Of a stretch of 64,000 bases of DNA, positions 47,281-58,111 are shown one piece after another; position 1 is the first letter of the stretch, and every line of letters starts with the position of its first letter. Source of the DNA: Oscheius dolichura (taxonomy: Eukaryota > Nematoda > Chromadorea > Rhabditida > Rhabditidae); contig OW051494.1 of the NCBI GenBank assembly GCA_932521035.1, positions 854,001 through 918,000 on the forward strand, in the 5' to 3' direction. A program made the position numbers and the translations under genes. The notes beneath the pieces are model-generated. The model was not told the origin of the DNA, made no database searches, and saw only the letters and a program-made list of their open reading frames with translations.

Positions 47281-48080
47281 CTTTACGGCTGTTAGACGGG
47301 CTGAAAAATTAAAGGAATTGAATTTTCACAGGAAATGTGGTTATTGAGAAGGGAAACAAGCTCAAAATTCGAAGAAAACTGGAATTTCCCTCTATAATTC
47401 CTCTCCCACAAGGAATCCTCCAAAAATTAGCTTTTCCCGCCATTTTTCCCATTTAAAACTTACAGGACGGCATAATAAACGCCTCAAATTAATTATGGTT
47501 CCAGAAGGGAGCAAAAGAGCAGCGATTCTGGCCAGCAGCCGGCTGGCAGTGGTCAAAGCCTCCGGGCAGCGTGCATCGATTTCCTACTCGCCGTTGGAAA
47601 TTTAGTTGTGCTCGGCGGCGGCGAAGAGCCATATTTACTTGATTGTGCGGCTCTTCTTTGTCACGTAAGCGACGTTTTTTGACTCATAAAGGGGCGGAAA
47701 TTAGTCCGCAGATCGTCATTTTTGAATGGGAAAGTCTATGGTGCGCCACAGTTAGACAGCTAGACAGCCAAGGAGCTGTGGCTCGTCTTTCTCATGGAAA
47801 AACTATTTTATTTAGCTGGAAATCTCAAAAAAGAAACAGAAAGAGAGTTTATTACCGAAATATCGCTCCAGGCCACAGTTACACAGTCAAAATAGCTGTG
47901 GCTGTTTAAAAACCGCTGCTAGAAGTCGGAAAGTCGGATTTTCCTGAACAAAAGAGAAGGCTTCCTAGTAAAAAACCTTGGTGAAGACTTTTCGAAAATC
48001 TTTTTTTAGCCCAAAGGCTGAAAAATTGAGACAACCCCGTTTTTGGCATTTCCCAGCTACAGGCCACAGTTAGACAGTCA

Positions 48081-49310
48081 AAAACGCTGTAGCTCTTTGA
48101 AATTCACCGTTAGATGTCGGAAAAGTTAATTTTCCAGGAGTAAACAATAAGCACAAGAATCTAGGATCTGGAAAGAGAGATTATATCCCAGAAATAATTG
48201 GAAATCGTCAGTTTTCAAAGGGAAACAAGCCCCCTGAGCCGTTGTTGGACTACTAGACAGTGGAAATGGGGTGAAAATTCAAAAATGACGTAGTTTTTGA
48301 GAGGAAAGTGTGGAAAATGTTGAGATACCTGCTCTAGACGGTCTGTTATTAACTCAAAGGTTCAAAAATCCCGGTGTTTTGAGCTTTTTCACGTTCGGGG
48401 GCTCCTGGTTGAATGTAAGCACTCAAAAACGCTGTTTCTCCCCTAAAAAATAGACTAAAATGGCGGAAACCCCCTTATTTTCGAATTCGTACGCTGGAGA
48501 AAGAGTACAGAGATAAAAAGAGATAAGAGAATGAGCCTAGCCTGTTGTGGAAGTTTGGCTGTGGTAAGCAGGGGAGGGAGGGAGGGAGGGATTACACCAT
48601 CAGGGGAGAATTTGACCAGCAGCTGTTTCAGGGGTCGGGAGAATAATGGGGTGACGTAGGAGTGATGAGGAGGAGGGGACAATGGACTATTTGGAAGACA
48701 ATAACAGGTCAGCCGGGGAGAAAATAACCGGGAATTCGGTGAAAATCTCATTAATTACCTCAAAAAGGACTGGAGAGCCCAAATGACCCGGAAAGAACAG
48801 AATTAGGGATTTTGTAAAAATTTCGGGAATAAAAGAGTCTCAGGACCATAACAGGAGACTAATTAGATCGTAATCCTGTCATTTTATTAATTTAGAAGGT
48901 CATAAAGATGGGTAGGGAGGCAGTAAACAGTGGGAAGACCAGGTAGCCCTGGACAGTTATCAGATATTGAACAACGGCAGCAGGGGTTAGTCAACAAGGT
49001 CGGGGTGACGGGGATAGAGTTTTTTAAGGGGAGAAAAAACAATAGAGAGATGGGGATTGATCTTGGGAAAAAGATCAGGGAGGGGGGACTGGCTGAAAAA
49101 CAAGAAGGAGGTAAACAGGGAGGACAGACGGTCAAAGTATCATTTTTAGATTAATTTTAAGGGACTTTTCTGCGGTGGGAAGGATCCTGAAGCGATATTT
49201 CTGACTTTTTTAATTTATAGGGTCTTCTACTGGACAATTCTTCGTCGATTTACTGGGTTCAAGACTGAAGAAACCCCTAGTCTCTGGGCGAGAAGCAGAA
49301 GCTCTCGCTT
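48081..49310. other. Intergenic, purine-rich, no gene seen
   Basis: It holds a GGAGGGAGGGAGGGAGGG tract near 48570 and long G/A-rich stretches on the plus strand. No coding signal. Confidence 0.5.
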
Positions 49311-49339
49311 ACGGCCATACCACGTTGAAAGTAATCAGA
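49311..49339 (+). pseudogene. 5S rRNA 5' fragment
   Basis: The first 26 bases or so of 5S (CTTACGGCCATACCACGTTG, AAAG) then switch directly into the duplicated flank AATCAGAAAATGAAG of copy 4. Its own upstream sequence (GAAGAAACCCCTAGTCTCTG) also resembles the flank of copies 3 and 4. Confidence 0.85.
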
Positions 49340-49383
49340 AAATGAAGAGACCCCTAGTCTTTGAGCGGAAACGAGGTGGAAGC

Positions 49384-49502
49384 GCTTACGGCCATACCAC
49401 GTTGAAAGTACGCCATCCCGTCCGATCTGGCAAGTCAAGCAACGTTGGGCCCGGTTAGTACTTGGATCGGAGACGGCTTGGGAATCCCGGGTGTCGTAAG
49501 CT
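49384..49502 (+). rRNA. 5S ribosomal RNA, copy 4
   Basis: 119 nt, same sequence as copy 3 over the length read, ending CGTAAGCT with a T-run. The 5' flank is shared with copy 3; the 3' flank is unrelated after the T-run. Confidence 0.95.
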
Positions 49503-49664
49503 TTTTCCTTTTGTTTCTCTATTCATTTGTAGTGGATTTTTTATCTCAATTGATCTTTTTTTTTGTTTTTGTTATTTTGTTTTACATAAAAGTCAAGGCT
49601 TTTCTTTCAGCTGTGTCCATTGCGAGCTCTTCCAGCTGGCCTTGTGAATCATTGTTAGAGCCTC

Positions 49665-49685
49665 GGCACCCATAAAGTCTCGGCC
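49665..49685. mobile_element. MITE solo terminus 11
   Basis: CGGCACCCATAAAGTCTCGG without a partner end nearby; the CCCATAAA variant is shared with copy 12. Confidence 0.6.
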
Positions 49686-49990
49686 GTAGACGGGACCTAT
49701 CACTGTCCGGCATCCTCGGTTGGTTAGGCGCAAGCAGAAAGATTCTCAAGACGTACCCGACCAAAAGTCCGGTATCCTGACACGGGGTTAGGGACTGAGT
49801 TAGCGGCTCTGCCACCTCCTAATTTTTGAAACTCCCGGCTTTGTCCTGAAAAAATACGTATCCTCGGCGTTCTCTGATCGTCTGGCACCTTCTGTTGTTT
49901 GAAATTTGCATAGTCCCGCCGACGGAGGAATTCTGTCAGAAATGACAGTCCCGCCGGGTCCGGCGGCCATTAGCCGCCCGGTCCGCCGAA

Positions 49991-50407
49991 ATGAGACCGT
50001 TCTTCCTAATTTTACCAATTTTTTTCATAATTTCTTCAAGTTTTCTCCTTGACGACGACACAGGTATTGTATTTATCTCTTCAAAATGTCAAAAAATTAG
50101 AAGAAAAGCAAGAAATTGTGGCAGCAGCCCCAAGGAAGCATGACGGAGCCTGCAGTGACGAACGATTGCGAAAATTAATGCACCAGGTTTATTATATTAC
50201 AAGTTTTTTTAGCTTATAATATTCTAGGGAATGTCAGACACCCCTTCGGAGTCAAAAAAAGGTATTTCGACTACAGTAACCGAAGCAGTAGGTGGCAGTT
50301 GGGCAGTCATCTGTGCCGAGTGTAATTTCTCCTATTTGGCTCATTCCATCCAATTTTGTGTTCATTCACGATATCATATTACTTGTCTACTGTATAAAGA
50401 TGACTGA
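49991..50407 (+). CDS. Ground-like domain secreted protein (hedgehog-related)
   Basis: The exons 49991-50063, 50101-50186 and 50228-50407 sum to 339 nt (112 aa). A signal peptide (MRPFFLILPIFFIISSSFLL) is followed by a short acidic linker and a ground-like domain: ACSDERLRKLMHQ, then a TVTEAVGGSWAVICAECNFS block and YLAHSIQFC, ending TCLLYKDD. The spacing C...L..L/IM, then F/W.VIC...FSY, then C, then Y..C matches nematode GRL proteins. These are secreted, hedgehog-related, and expressed in epidermis and glia in C. elegans. The mature part is little more than the domain itself. Introns are 37 and 41 nt. Confidence 0.85.
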
Positions 50408-51003
50408 ATTGTGCTCAAAAAATGAGAAATGTTACCGTAACCCAATGGAAAAGGCCCTGGCGCCCGCCGTAACAATGCTCCATCAAACACTCCGCCATAT
50501 TCTTTAATTTTCTGCTATTTTCAACATTTTCCTTTTATTTTTCCTTTGTTATAATGTTTAGCACAGTGTAAGGAATATATACATCAAAGAAAATCATTAC
50601 AAAACGTTGTTATAGCCGCCTGGGACGATATTCAATACGGCATATCTTCAGCGCGTGTTTACTGGGACTGAAGAAACTTTCCCAGCGGTTACCGTAGTTT
50701 ATTTTATAGCAATATTGAAGAGCATCTTTTTCTCTACTAGAATTCTTAATTTGTATGAAAATAAACCATTTTAGAACAAATTTATAGTCCCATTTTGGCG
50801 GCATGGCACTTTTTGATCCAAAATCCGTTGCCATTGGTACATTTCTAAAAATTAAGGTCAGGAAGTTGTAAACATGCCATTTTTGACGAGATTTATCCTC
50901 CCTTTCCCCTTTGTTTTTCCCCTTTGTTGTATCAGTCTCTGATATCACCAGGACTGGAAAAAAATAAACAACCCCTGAACACCTGCGAGAGAGAGAGAGA
51001 GAG

Positions 51004-51108
51004 TCCGCACCCATAAAATCTCGGCAGTTGAATTCTTCTTTATTGGGCGCGCTAAAAAACCGCCTCGCCTTCATTCCCTTCATACTGCCGAGACTTTATG
51101 GGTGCGGG
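51004..51108. mobile_element. MITE copy 12, divergent subfamily
   Basis: Ends GTCCGCACCCATAAAATCTC and GAGACTTTATGGGTGCGG, with core TTGAATTCTTCTTTATTGGG. It is preceded by an AGAGAGAG tract (50988-51002). Confidence 0.78.
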
Positions 51109-51649
51109 TGAAGGTGGGAATCCTCAAGCTCTTCATAGAAGGCCCTGATCAATGCTGACTGTTCCCCTTTTTAACCCCCTCTTAACTGCTTATTTTGGGA
51201 GCTCAAGCCTTTCCTCTGGGGGTGCCTGTTGGCAGTTGCCGTCAGTTGATCTATTTTGTTATGTCTGGCATTCCTTGGATCTTTTCTTTATCGTCTTATT
51301 GGTCTCATTATAGCCCTGATTAATCACTCCCCAAATGTTGATTATTACGTCCAGCGAACGATTGCCATGTTCATGTTTTTGTTGTTTTGCTGTTGTTTCG
51401 GATCCCGCCGGTACCATTAGCAGTTTATCGTTCTCTCTACTAGTGGGCCGCCCTTGTATTTTTCTTCTTCACCACCCCCAATAGTGTAATTAATGCCAGT
51501 ATTAAAAATTAATCGAACCAATAGTTTCTGAAGAGGTTTTTCGGTTGTTACTATGGACAAATCCAATGATCATTGAGGACTTCAAAATTGGGAGCCATTC
51601 GTCCGTTATTCCTTATGAATTTTGGGGTCTCTTTGTAAAGAACGGAGTC

Positions 51650-51840
51650 AATTGTTCAAAGGAACTGACTGTGTTCCCATCTGATCTATCTCTAAGCCGC
51701 AATAACCTCTTATCTTCCCTCGCTTGGCAGTCTTCCACCGCCCAATGTCCCGGCCAGCTGATTGTCGCATTGAAATGACCCAAATAGAGGATTCCACACT
51801 TCAAAAAGATGAAACAGGACCAGAAATTGCGCTCTATTCT
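51650..51840 (+). pseudogene. 3' remnant of a duplicated copy of the two-TM gene
   Basis: The stretch from AACTGACTGTGTTCC through CCCGGCCAGCTGATTGTCG to GAGCTCTATTC-like sequence repeats at about 52565-52755, immediately after the stop codon of the gene at 52133. The 3' flank has thus been duplicated, and the coding part of this copy is gone or unrecognisable. Confidence 0.6.
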
Positions 51841-52132
51841 AATCGTATTCCTATCCTTTTTCTGGGAATGATCATTAAAAAGGTAAGTGCCGTTTTCTAG
51901 TAGCCGTCAGTCCGAACGGCGTCTGGGTAGCCAAAACGGTCTCCGCGCCCTTTCCACGCTTCAAATTCTCCCTTTTCAATACATTTTATACATAATTTTC
52001 TACTCTACAATATTGTAAAAACGAATAATAACAATACATTCAAAAAAAAACCGTGCCCACTCATTTATCCCTTCAAATTTGGCAGTATACCGTTATCTGG
52101 GCATTTATACGGTAAAATTTGTATACTTTAAG

Positions 52133-52573
52133 ATGTCACCGGAGTCAGCCCGGCGTTTTTTATTTACCGGAAGAGATGGAAAAGATCTAGTATTAAAACT
52201 ACGAGGAGATATCCAGCCTATAACTCGACCGCCAGAGATTCAAGTGGAGATACCGCCATCCCCTACCACTGTCCCTCGTTCTTCTCCATGTTGTTCTGTT
52301 GACTGTGTCCTTAAATGTTCAGATGGCAGCGATAAATATTTTATATATACGTCTATAGTTCTAGCCTACTTTGCAGTTCTTTTTGTCCTCCTATGTTGTC
52401 TACGTATGTTTATTGGCGGTCCCGTAATGGATGAAATTGTAACTATTACTTTCTATACCCTGGGAGGAGCGATCGCAATCTACATGTTGGTAGCCTTGTC
52501 GATGTTGTCTCTCTTATTATGTGCATGGTGTTTTGAAGCCTGTAAAGAATTTATTGTCAATAAAATAAACTGA
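52133..52573 (+). CDS. Two-transmembrane protein, unknown
   Basis: A single-exon frame starting MSPESARRFLFTGRDGKDLV, with a cytoplasmic-looking proline-rich segment (RPPEIQVEIPPSPTTVPRSS), a cysteine cluster (CCSVDCVLKCSDG) and two membrane segments (IVLAYFAVLFVLLCCL and IAIYMLVALSMLSLLLCAW), ending IVNKIN. An in-frame ATG at 52079 would add 18 residues; I prefer 52133 because the added part has no support. It is flanked by direct repeats. No family is recognised. Confidence 0.55.
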   Translation: MSPESARRFLFTGRDGKDLVLKLRGDIQPITRPPEIQVEIPPSPTTVPRSSPCCSVDCVLKCSDGSDKYFIYTSIVLAYFAVLFVLLCCLRMFIGGPVMDEIVTITFYTLGGAIAIYMLVALSMLSLLLCAWCFEACKEFIVNKIN

Positions 52574-53326
52574 CTGTGTTCCTCTTTTATATTCTTCTGA
52601 GGCGTGATAACCCCTTATCCTCCCCACATCAGGCAGTATTCCGCCGCTAAATGCCCCGGCCAGCTGATTGTCGTATTGGAATGTCCCAATAGAGAGGTCT
52701 ACACGTTAAAAATAATCAAAAGAGCCAGAGATTGAGCTCTATTCCAGTCATATACCTATTCTTCTTCTGTAGGGGGCGGGCCATGGGGGTCAGTTCCCGT
52801 CCCGGGGACCTCGTCGTGATTTTCTGTTGAAAATGAACTATATTTCCTTTTTCTATGGAGAATAGGCCAACGGGAAAAGTGGATTTTTTCAACGATTTCC
52901 AATAACAAAGGGAAGACGGTGGTGGCACGGTGGGAGGATGGCGGTAGGACAGCGGGAGGACGGTGGAGAGGACGGCGACCTGCCCCTCGCCGATCCGGTG
53001 ATCCTTCCGCGACGACAGGATTTCATTACGATTGTTGTCTACTCCGTCATCTTCTTTTTATTCTTCAAAATAGTCCATTGAAGACGTCGTCTCGGCCTGC
53101 CTCTTGCGCCTGCTACCGTCCAATAAAGATTGTTGCCATAAATGAAATCTATCGATCCAATTGCCTGTCTAATTGTGGCTGGGAATTGGGGTTCTCCTTG
53201 ATAATAGAGCTGTCCCTGACCTCTGCTCATTGATTTTCCGATATCCAGCTACTATTCCTGTTGTCCATTTCTCCCCCATTTTCCCCTAAAATTCGTTATT
53301 TTACAACCAATATGACCACAAGAGCG

Positions 53327-54724
53327 TGATGGATTTCCTCCGGCGGTTATTTCGAAGACGGCCGGTCGACGACAGGCCACTCAGTGAGAGAATACGTGTG
53401 CAGTGAGAGCCAAAGAAGGTGGTGCCGAAGAAGCCTCGAGTACTTTCTTTTGAAAATCAACCCAACCCTAAAATAGTGATAGATGCGTGAGTACCGTAAC
53501 CCCTTCTTTCCCCCCCCCCCCCCCCCCCCCCCCCCCCACTTTGACGAGATATCCCACGTCCCCTGCCCGGACTACAAACAGCCCGGATGAGGCGGCTCTC
53601 CCGGCGGTTTCTCCAAATTACCGAGAAATATTACTACCTGATGATGTTGCCCATCGCTATGGTAGTCAAGATCCAATTTGATCAGGTCAGAAAATTAAAT
53701 AACTCTTCGATGCGGAAGGGGGGACATTTCAGGGACAGGCCGCCATCTCGATTACTACATCTCATGACACAAAGAACAGAAAGAAACCCGTCCAAAATTG
53801 TATCCTCTGCACTCCGTCGAGTCTAATAGCTTATGGGCAATTCCAGCCGGCTTTCTACTACTTTCGCAGAGTTTTCGGTACGCTTTTATAGTCACAGGCC
53901 GGCTCTAGAGAGGCGAATCTCACCAACTGCTCGCCGCGTTCGATTTTTTGAGCAATTTGTACCTTCCCGACAAATCGGCCCAAAAGTCGAGTTACCGCAA
54001 CTCTCAAGGAAAAACATATCGAGATGTTGGGAAGCTACAGTAAGTTTATAATTGGAATTACCATACTCTGTCGACATTCCCAGAGGGGATACAGTATTAT
54101 TTTAGACGGATGAGTTACTGTGATCCGATGCCCAGCCTTTACTCCGGAACTGATGAAGGAGATCCGAAATCCTGTGATCAATTTGGAATATATGGTTCTA
54201 ACTGCAACTGATGCCAGCAAAATGATTGATATTCTATTAAATGTGCGTTGAATACATTAGAAAATAGCTATATAGTGTCAAAGGTGCAAAAACGACACTA
54301 TTTTCAGGATTGGTGGACAAATAACAGAGAAATTAATCATATTCAAATCTATTACGAAGGCCGTCGATTTGATATACAAAATCAGCTGCCTGGTTTCGGT
54401 TTAACCTCGTTTAAACAGTGTGAGGAATGGTGGAGAGGAGGCTATAACCGTTATGAGCTGAGAAGGATCAGCGAACTGATTATTGACCACCATGGAATTA
54501 GACATTTCAACTATGGTAGCAAGCATATTTATATCTACACTACTATACACATGAAATGTTTTTATCCAAAAATAAAGCTCGCCATCCTCTTCGCAAACAG
54601 CCAGGCGCTATCCACTGGCAGAATGGAAGCGAAGAAAGAAATTTCAATAGTTATAAAGTTCGTGATAACACTAATTTGTTGTATCAACTCTTTTATTAAA
54701 AACAAATGCATAGAACATTGTTAG
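53327..54724 (+). CDS. F-box-associated-like protein, model incomplete
   Basis: The reliable parts are an exon near 54100-54240 reading TPELMKEIRNPVINLEYMVL then TATDASKMIDILLN, and the final exon from 54308 (DWWTNNREINHIQIYYEGRR, PGFGLTSFKQCEEWWRGGYN, ELRRISELIIDHHGIRHF, stop at 54724). The N.FL.W and L.I pattern is that of worm FBA_2 (F-box-associated) regions. Upstream, candidate pieces are MDFLRRLFRRRPVDDRPLSE (53327), TSPARTTNSPDEAALPAVSP, a 53738 exon (CILCTPSSLIAYGQFQPAFY) and PALERRISPTARRVRFFEQF. The frame changes between the last two could not be joined by a convincing intron, so the gene may be damaged. No clear F-box is seen. Confidence 0.42.
53510..53537 (+). repeat. Poly-C tract of 28
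   Basis: An uninterrupted run of 28 C (G on the minus strand), 20 bp after a GCG|TGAG or GAGTACC boundary in the probable first intron of the gene at 53327. A 12-C run is also present at 14475-14486. Confidence 0.95.
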
Positions 54725-54778
54725 AAACTAAATTAATATAATTATACAATACTACCATAATGAATAGCTACAAAATAA

Positions 54779-57700
54779 TTAAGCCCAATAGTGGTGCTTC
54801 AGTTTGGACGCGAGCTTCTCGGATAATTCGCTGAAGAAGTTCTCCGAACCATCGTGTTTCAATTGACCATGGTCTCCTGATCCACCAGAAAGGGCGCTGC
54901 GAGCATCACTATCGTTAAAGCTAAAAAGACATGCATTTAAATGATCATTTTGAGAAACTAACTTTTCTTCCTTCCAATTGTTGCGTCCTCGCTTAGACAG
55001 ATTTGTAGCAGCAGTCAACGGCACAGGCAGACTTGTTGAAGCGCATACAACCTGATGACCATAGGCTAATGCATAAGTCAGCTGCTGGGCTTCTTCGCAA
55101 TTTATACAGACGCCTGTTGTTCCTTTGTCCGCAGCAACAATTACACATCTGGTGGGGCGAACAGTACCCTAAAATAAGCACTATAATATTTACAAATAAA
55201 AGCTTAACTTACCATAATACCCTTTTGGGCGACCAGAATGAACTCATTGTAATGTGGATTTGTAACAGTGGTGCTGACAACTGTACCAGGATAGACATTC
55301 TGAGCAAACGGTTTTGCATGGCGATCAATTCTAAAAACAAATAAGAAAGTGTGAATGAAAAATGATGCTATGAAAACCGATCAGGCCTTTATCAAGACTT
55401 ACTTTTCGGGCAGAATCCTGTAGTTGCTTTTAGTAAGAACTACGATGGCAGTAATTGAAGGGCGGAAAGTTGGACCACCAGTCAGCAGGAAAGATTTCTT
55501 CAAGTCCTCAATTTCCTGAAGAACTTTGTCGAACTCTCCTTCCGAGACTCCTCCACGGAAGACAATGATATCGTCAGGAAGATTATTTGTAATAGATCTG
55601 CGATGTACGATTGCATTGGCCTGCAATTTAAATTATTTCAACGAATTGCGAAACTGTAACGTACCACTTGCTTAGAGATTCCGTCAATAGTGGCACAGCG
55701 GGGCTTCTGATACCAATATGTACCGCAAAGTTCCGTAGGGATTGAAAGAGAATAGCTCATGCCCACAACGGAAGGGTCACTTTGCTGTTGTCCAAGAGCT
55801 CTATCAGAGAATGATTGGGGTCCAGCATGAGAAACGTCAAAGCCAAAGATCATGCGATTGGGAGCAAAGATGCGGCCAGATCTAAAAGAACATACATAAA
55901 GCAATAAAATCGAAAGAAAGCTCACACGTCAACAGAGGTCTTATTGGATTCCAGAAAAACTCTGGAAAGAGCGACTCCGTGGCAAACTCCCTTTGCTTTC
56001 TGGTTCAATTTTAGCAATAAATTATTGATGACAAGGTAAGCACCCTGTTGTCCTATAGCTTTCTTGAAGGTTTGTTCACACAAGTGCTGAGTGACAACGC
56101 CATATTTAGCTTCCAAAGCTTTTATAAAATCTAGAAAAATCTTTTAAGAAATGACATGGTCTGACTATGGACAGGATCGAATTTCTGTCTCGTGATGCAC
56201 ATAATATACGAGTTTTTCTGCTTTGCCATATGTTCGAAAGCTTGGGTTAAGCTAGCAGAATCCTCGCTGTTCAACAAATTAATTTCGACATCACGGACTT
56301 GGGGCACGCGCACGCCATGATCACTAGCTGCGCGGAGGACCTTGTCCAAGAAATAGCTAAAATTTCGATATGACAAAAAGGTGAAAAATGAATAAAAGAA
56401 ACATACTCTACGTCGCGGTCATTAGTGCATCGATCGAAAATGATGAACATCATTTTAGAGATAGTTCCTGGCTTGATGAACATTTCTCGGTTTCCCAGTT
56501 TCCAATTAAGAGTACCGTCACGAGTTGGCTCAACGGCTTGCTGGCCATATCTGATGGATGGAGGAAACAAAATCGTGGCAGCTACAGGTTCCCAATCATT
56601 GTAAATTTTAACCTATTTGAAAATCATTTAAAAACTTATAGAAAACATACTTTGAAGTTCTGCAGATATTTGTTATCTTTATTTAGTAAGCACTCAGCTA
56701 GAGCATCTTGAATGTAGTCTTTGATAACACCAGGATTCATGCGACATTCTTGAATTTGTTTTTCACCCATGCATCTTGAAGCCTTCTGGCAGTTCACTCG
56801 TTGACCTCGTTCAATATCCAAAACTTCCATTGGATACAGCGATATCTTCTGACGTCCCTTCTCGGTAACACAAGGAGTACGAGTAGATTTGAGAGGATAG
56901 TTATACTTGGTCTTGAAGAAGTCTACCATAGTAGTTTCCTGTTCGTCCACTTTGAAAGATATACTAGAAACTTGAAATTAAGCCACAATAACCCACTTAC
57001 TCCTTTACGCGCTCTTTGCTCAATCCGCTCATGTAAAAATATCTATTTTTCTCTTTCTCCATATGCTTCGTTTTTACAACTATGCCCTTTAGCTGCTCAC
57101 TAAGTCTCTTCTGTGATCCAGGATCCATTCTCTCGAGAGCGTCTTCATTTTTGCATCCCAGAAAGTCCATCGAGAACTTGATCACATTAACTCCGTTGAA
57201 AAAGGGTGATTTCTTAGCTGAAAGAAGAACAATTGGAAGATGACATCAAACAAACCGTCAATCTGGACGAGAGCATATGGAGTTCCTCGATCCTCACCAA
57301 TTCTGACATTCTTTTCAAATCCCGACTTGATACATTTTCCTTCTCCAATATCGACATCGTTTTTTGATGACTTATCATAGAACTTATTGCCAAAAGCAAA
57401 ATGGTCTCCACTGAAAAATTGTAATACCGCAAATCTTCCAACTAGTACTTTTTATAGAGCAATGCTGAAGTGAGGACTTCCAAAAACTGCTGAGTTTCAC
57501 GGTGCTTATCAACCGTAGAAGTAGCTGTTGAATACGCGAAGGTGAGAGTCGGCAAGACCTTCACAACAACCGATTCGCATCTATTACCAATGAAATTCTT
57601 CGAGAATGGGCTCTTGATGTCATCCTGAAAATGAATATGATTGCAACTAGCTAGCGATACCATCGTCAGACTGATAGTGGCAGCTTCCTCTGTAGTAACT

Positions 57701-58111
57701 GCGAAGCAAGATAGAGGCTTGCAGCTGTACAAGATGTTCGCGCAGTCGTACACATACATAAACTTGTCTTCTATCCAAGGAGAACCGGTTTTCTCGGCTA
57801 CTTTGACAGCATCCTCAAAAATGGATCTGCAGACTCTTCGACGATGTTGAGACGCAACACTAAAAGTTATCCATTACACAAATGCGAAAAGAATAATTGT
57901 ACTCTGATTTTATGCCTTTAGTAATATCGACCTCCTTGTCCTTGGTAGTCTTCGAGATATCAACACGATACTTATAGATTGTAACGTCGGCATTTAGCTC
58001 CATGCGAAAGAGATTTGCCAAGCAGGTGGCTTCACCAGCGCCTCGAAGGGGAACGACGTTTTCATCCTTCGGAGGAAGATGAAAGTCGACTTCCATCATT
58101 TCTTCCTTCAT
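54779..58111 (-). CDS. WAGO-type Argonaute, slicer residues lost
   Basis: The ATG at 58111 follows ATTTCAGCCGAAAAA, a spliced-leader type acceptor. The N-terminus is MKEEMMEVDFHLPPKDENVV then the YKYRVDISKT block, as in PPW/SAGO-type worm Argonautes. The linker before MID has LYPMEVLDIERGQRV. PIWI motifs are FGFDVSHAGPQSF (first Asp kept), IIVFRGGVSEGEFDKV (RDG changed to RGG, so the second catalytic Asp is lost) and ASTSLPVPLTAATNLSKRGR (the His position is Thr). The protein ends LKHHYWA. It should bind secondary 22G small RNAs and silence without cutting, by recruiting other factors. Roughly 14 exons, about 900 residues. It is not CSR-1, which keeps its catalytic residues. Confidence 0.9.

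Larger units (their letters stand above)
44229..48080. repeat. Cluster of GCCACAGTTAGACAGC motifs
   Basis: At least a dozen exact or near copies on both strands, for example at about 44260, 44411-44450, 44940, 45062-45140, 45748-45790, 45828, 47745-47790, 47873 and 48063. Variants include CACAGTTACACAG and GTCTAATTGTGGC. The stretch has no long coding ORF and holds the 5S gene at 46986 and four short candidate first exons of UGP on the minus strand. Confidence 0.75.
50408..52132. other. Intergenic with MITE and gene remnant
   Basis: The minus ORF at 50610-51083 runs through MITE copy 12 and is not trusted, although its central part (KINYGNRWESFFSPSKHALK) is not obviously random. The direct-repeat remnant at about 51650-51840 is listed separately. 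Confidence 0.4.

Noticed and set aside
50610-51083. A 157-codon minus-strand ORF
   Set aside because: Its start lies in MITE copy 12, composition is mixed, and no splice sites or homology support it.
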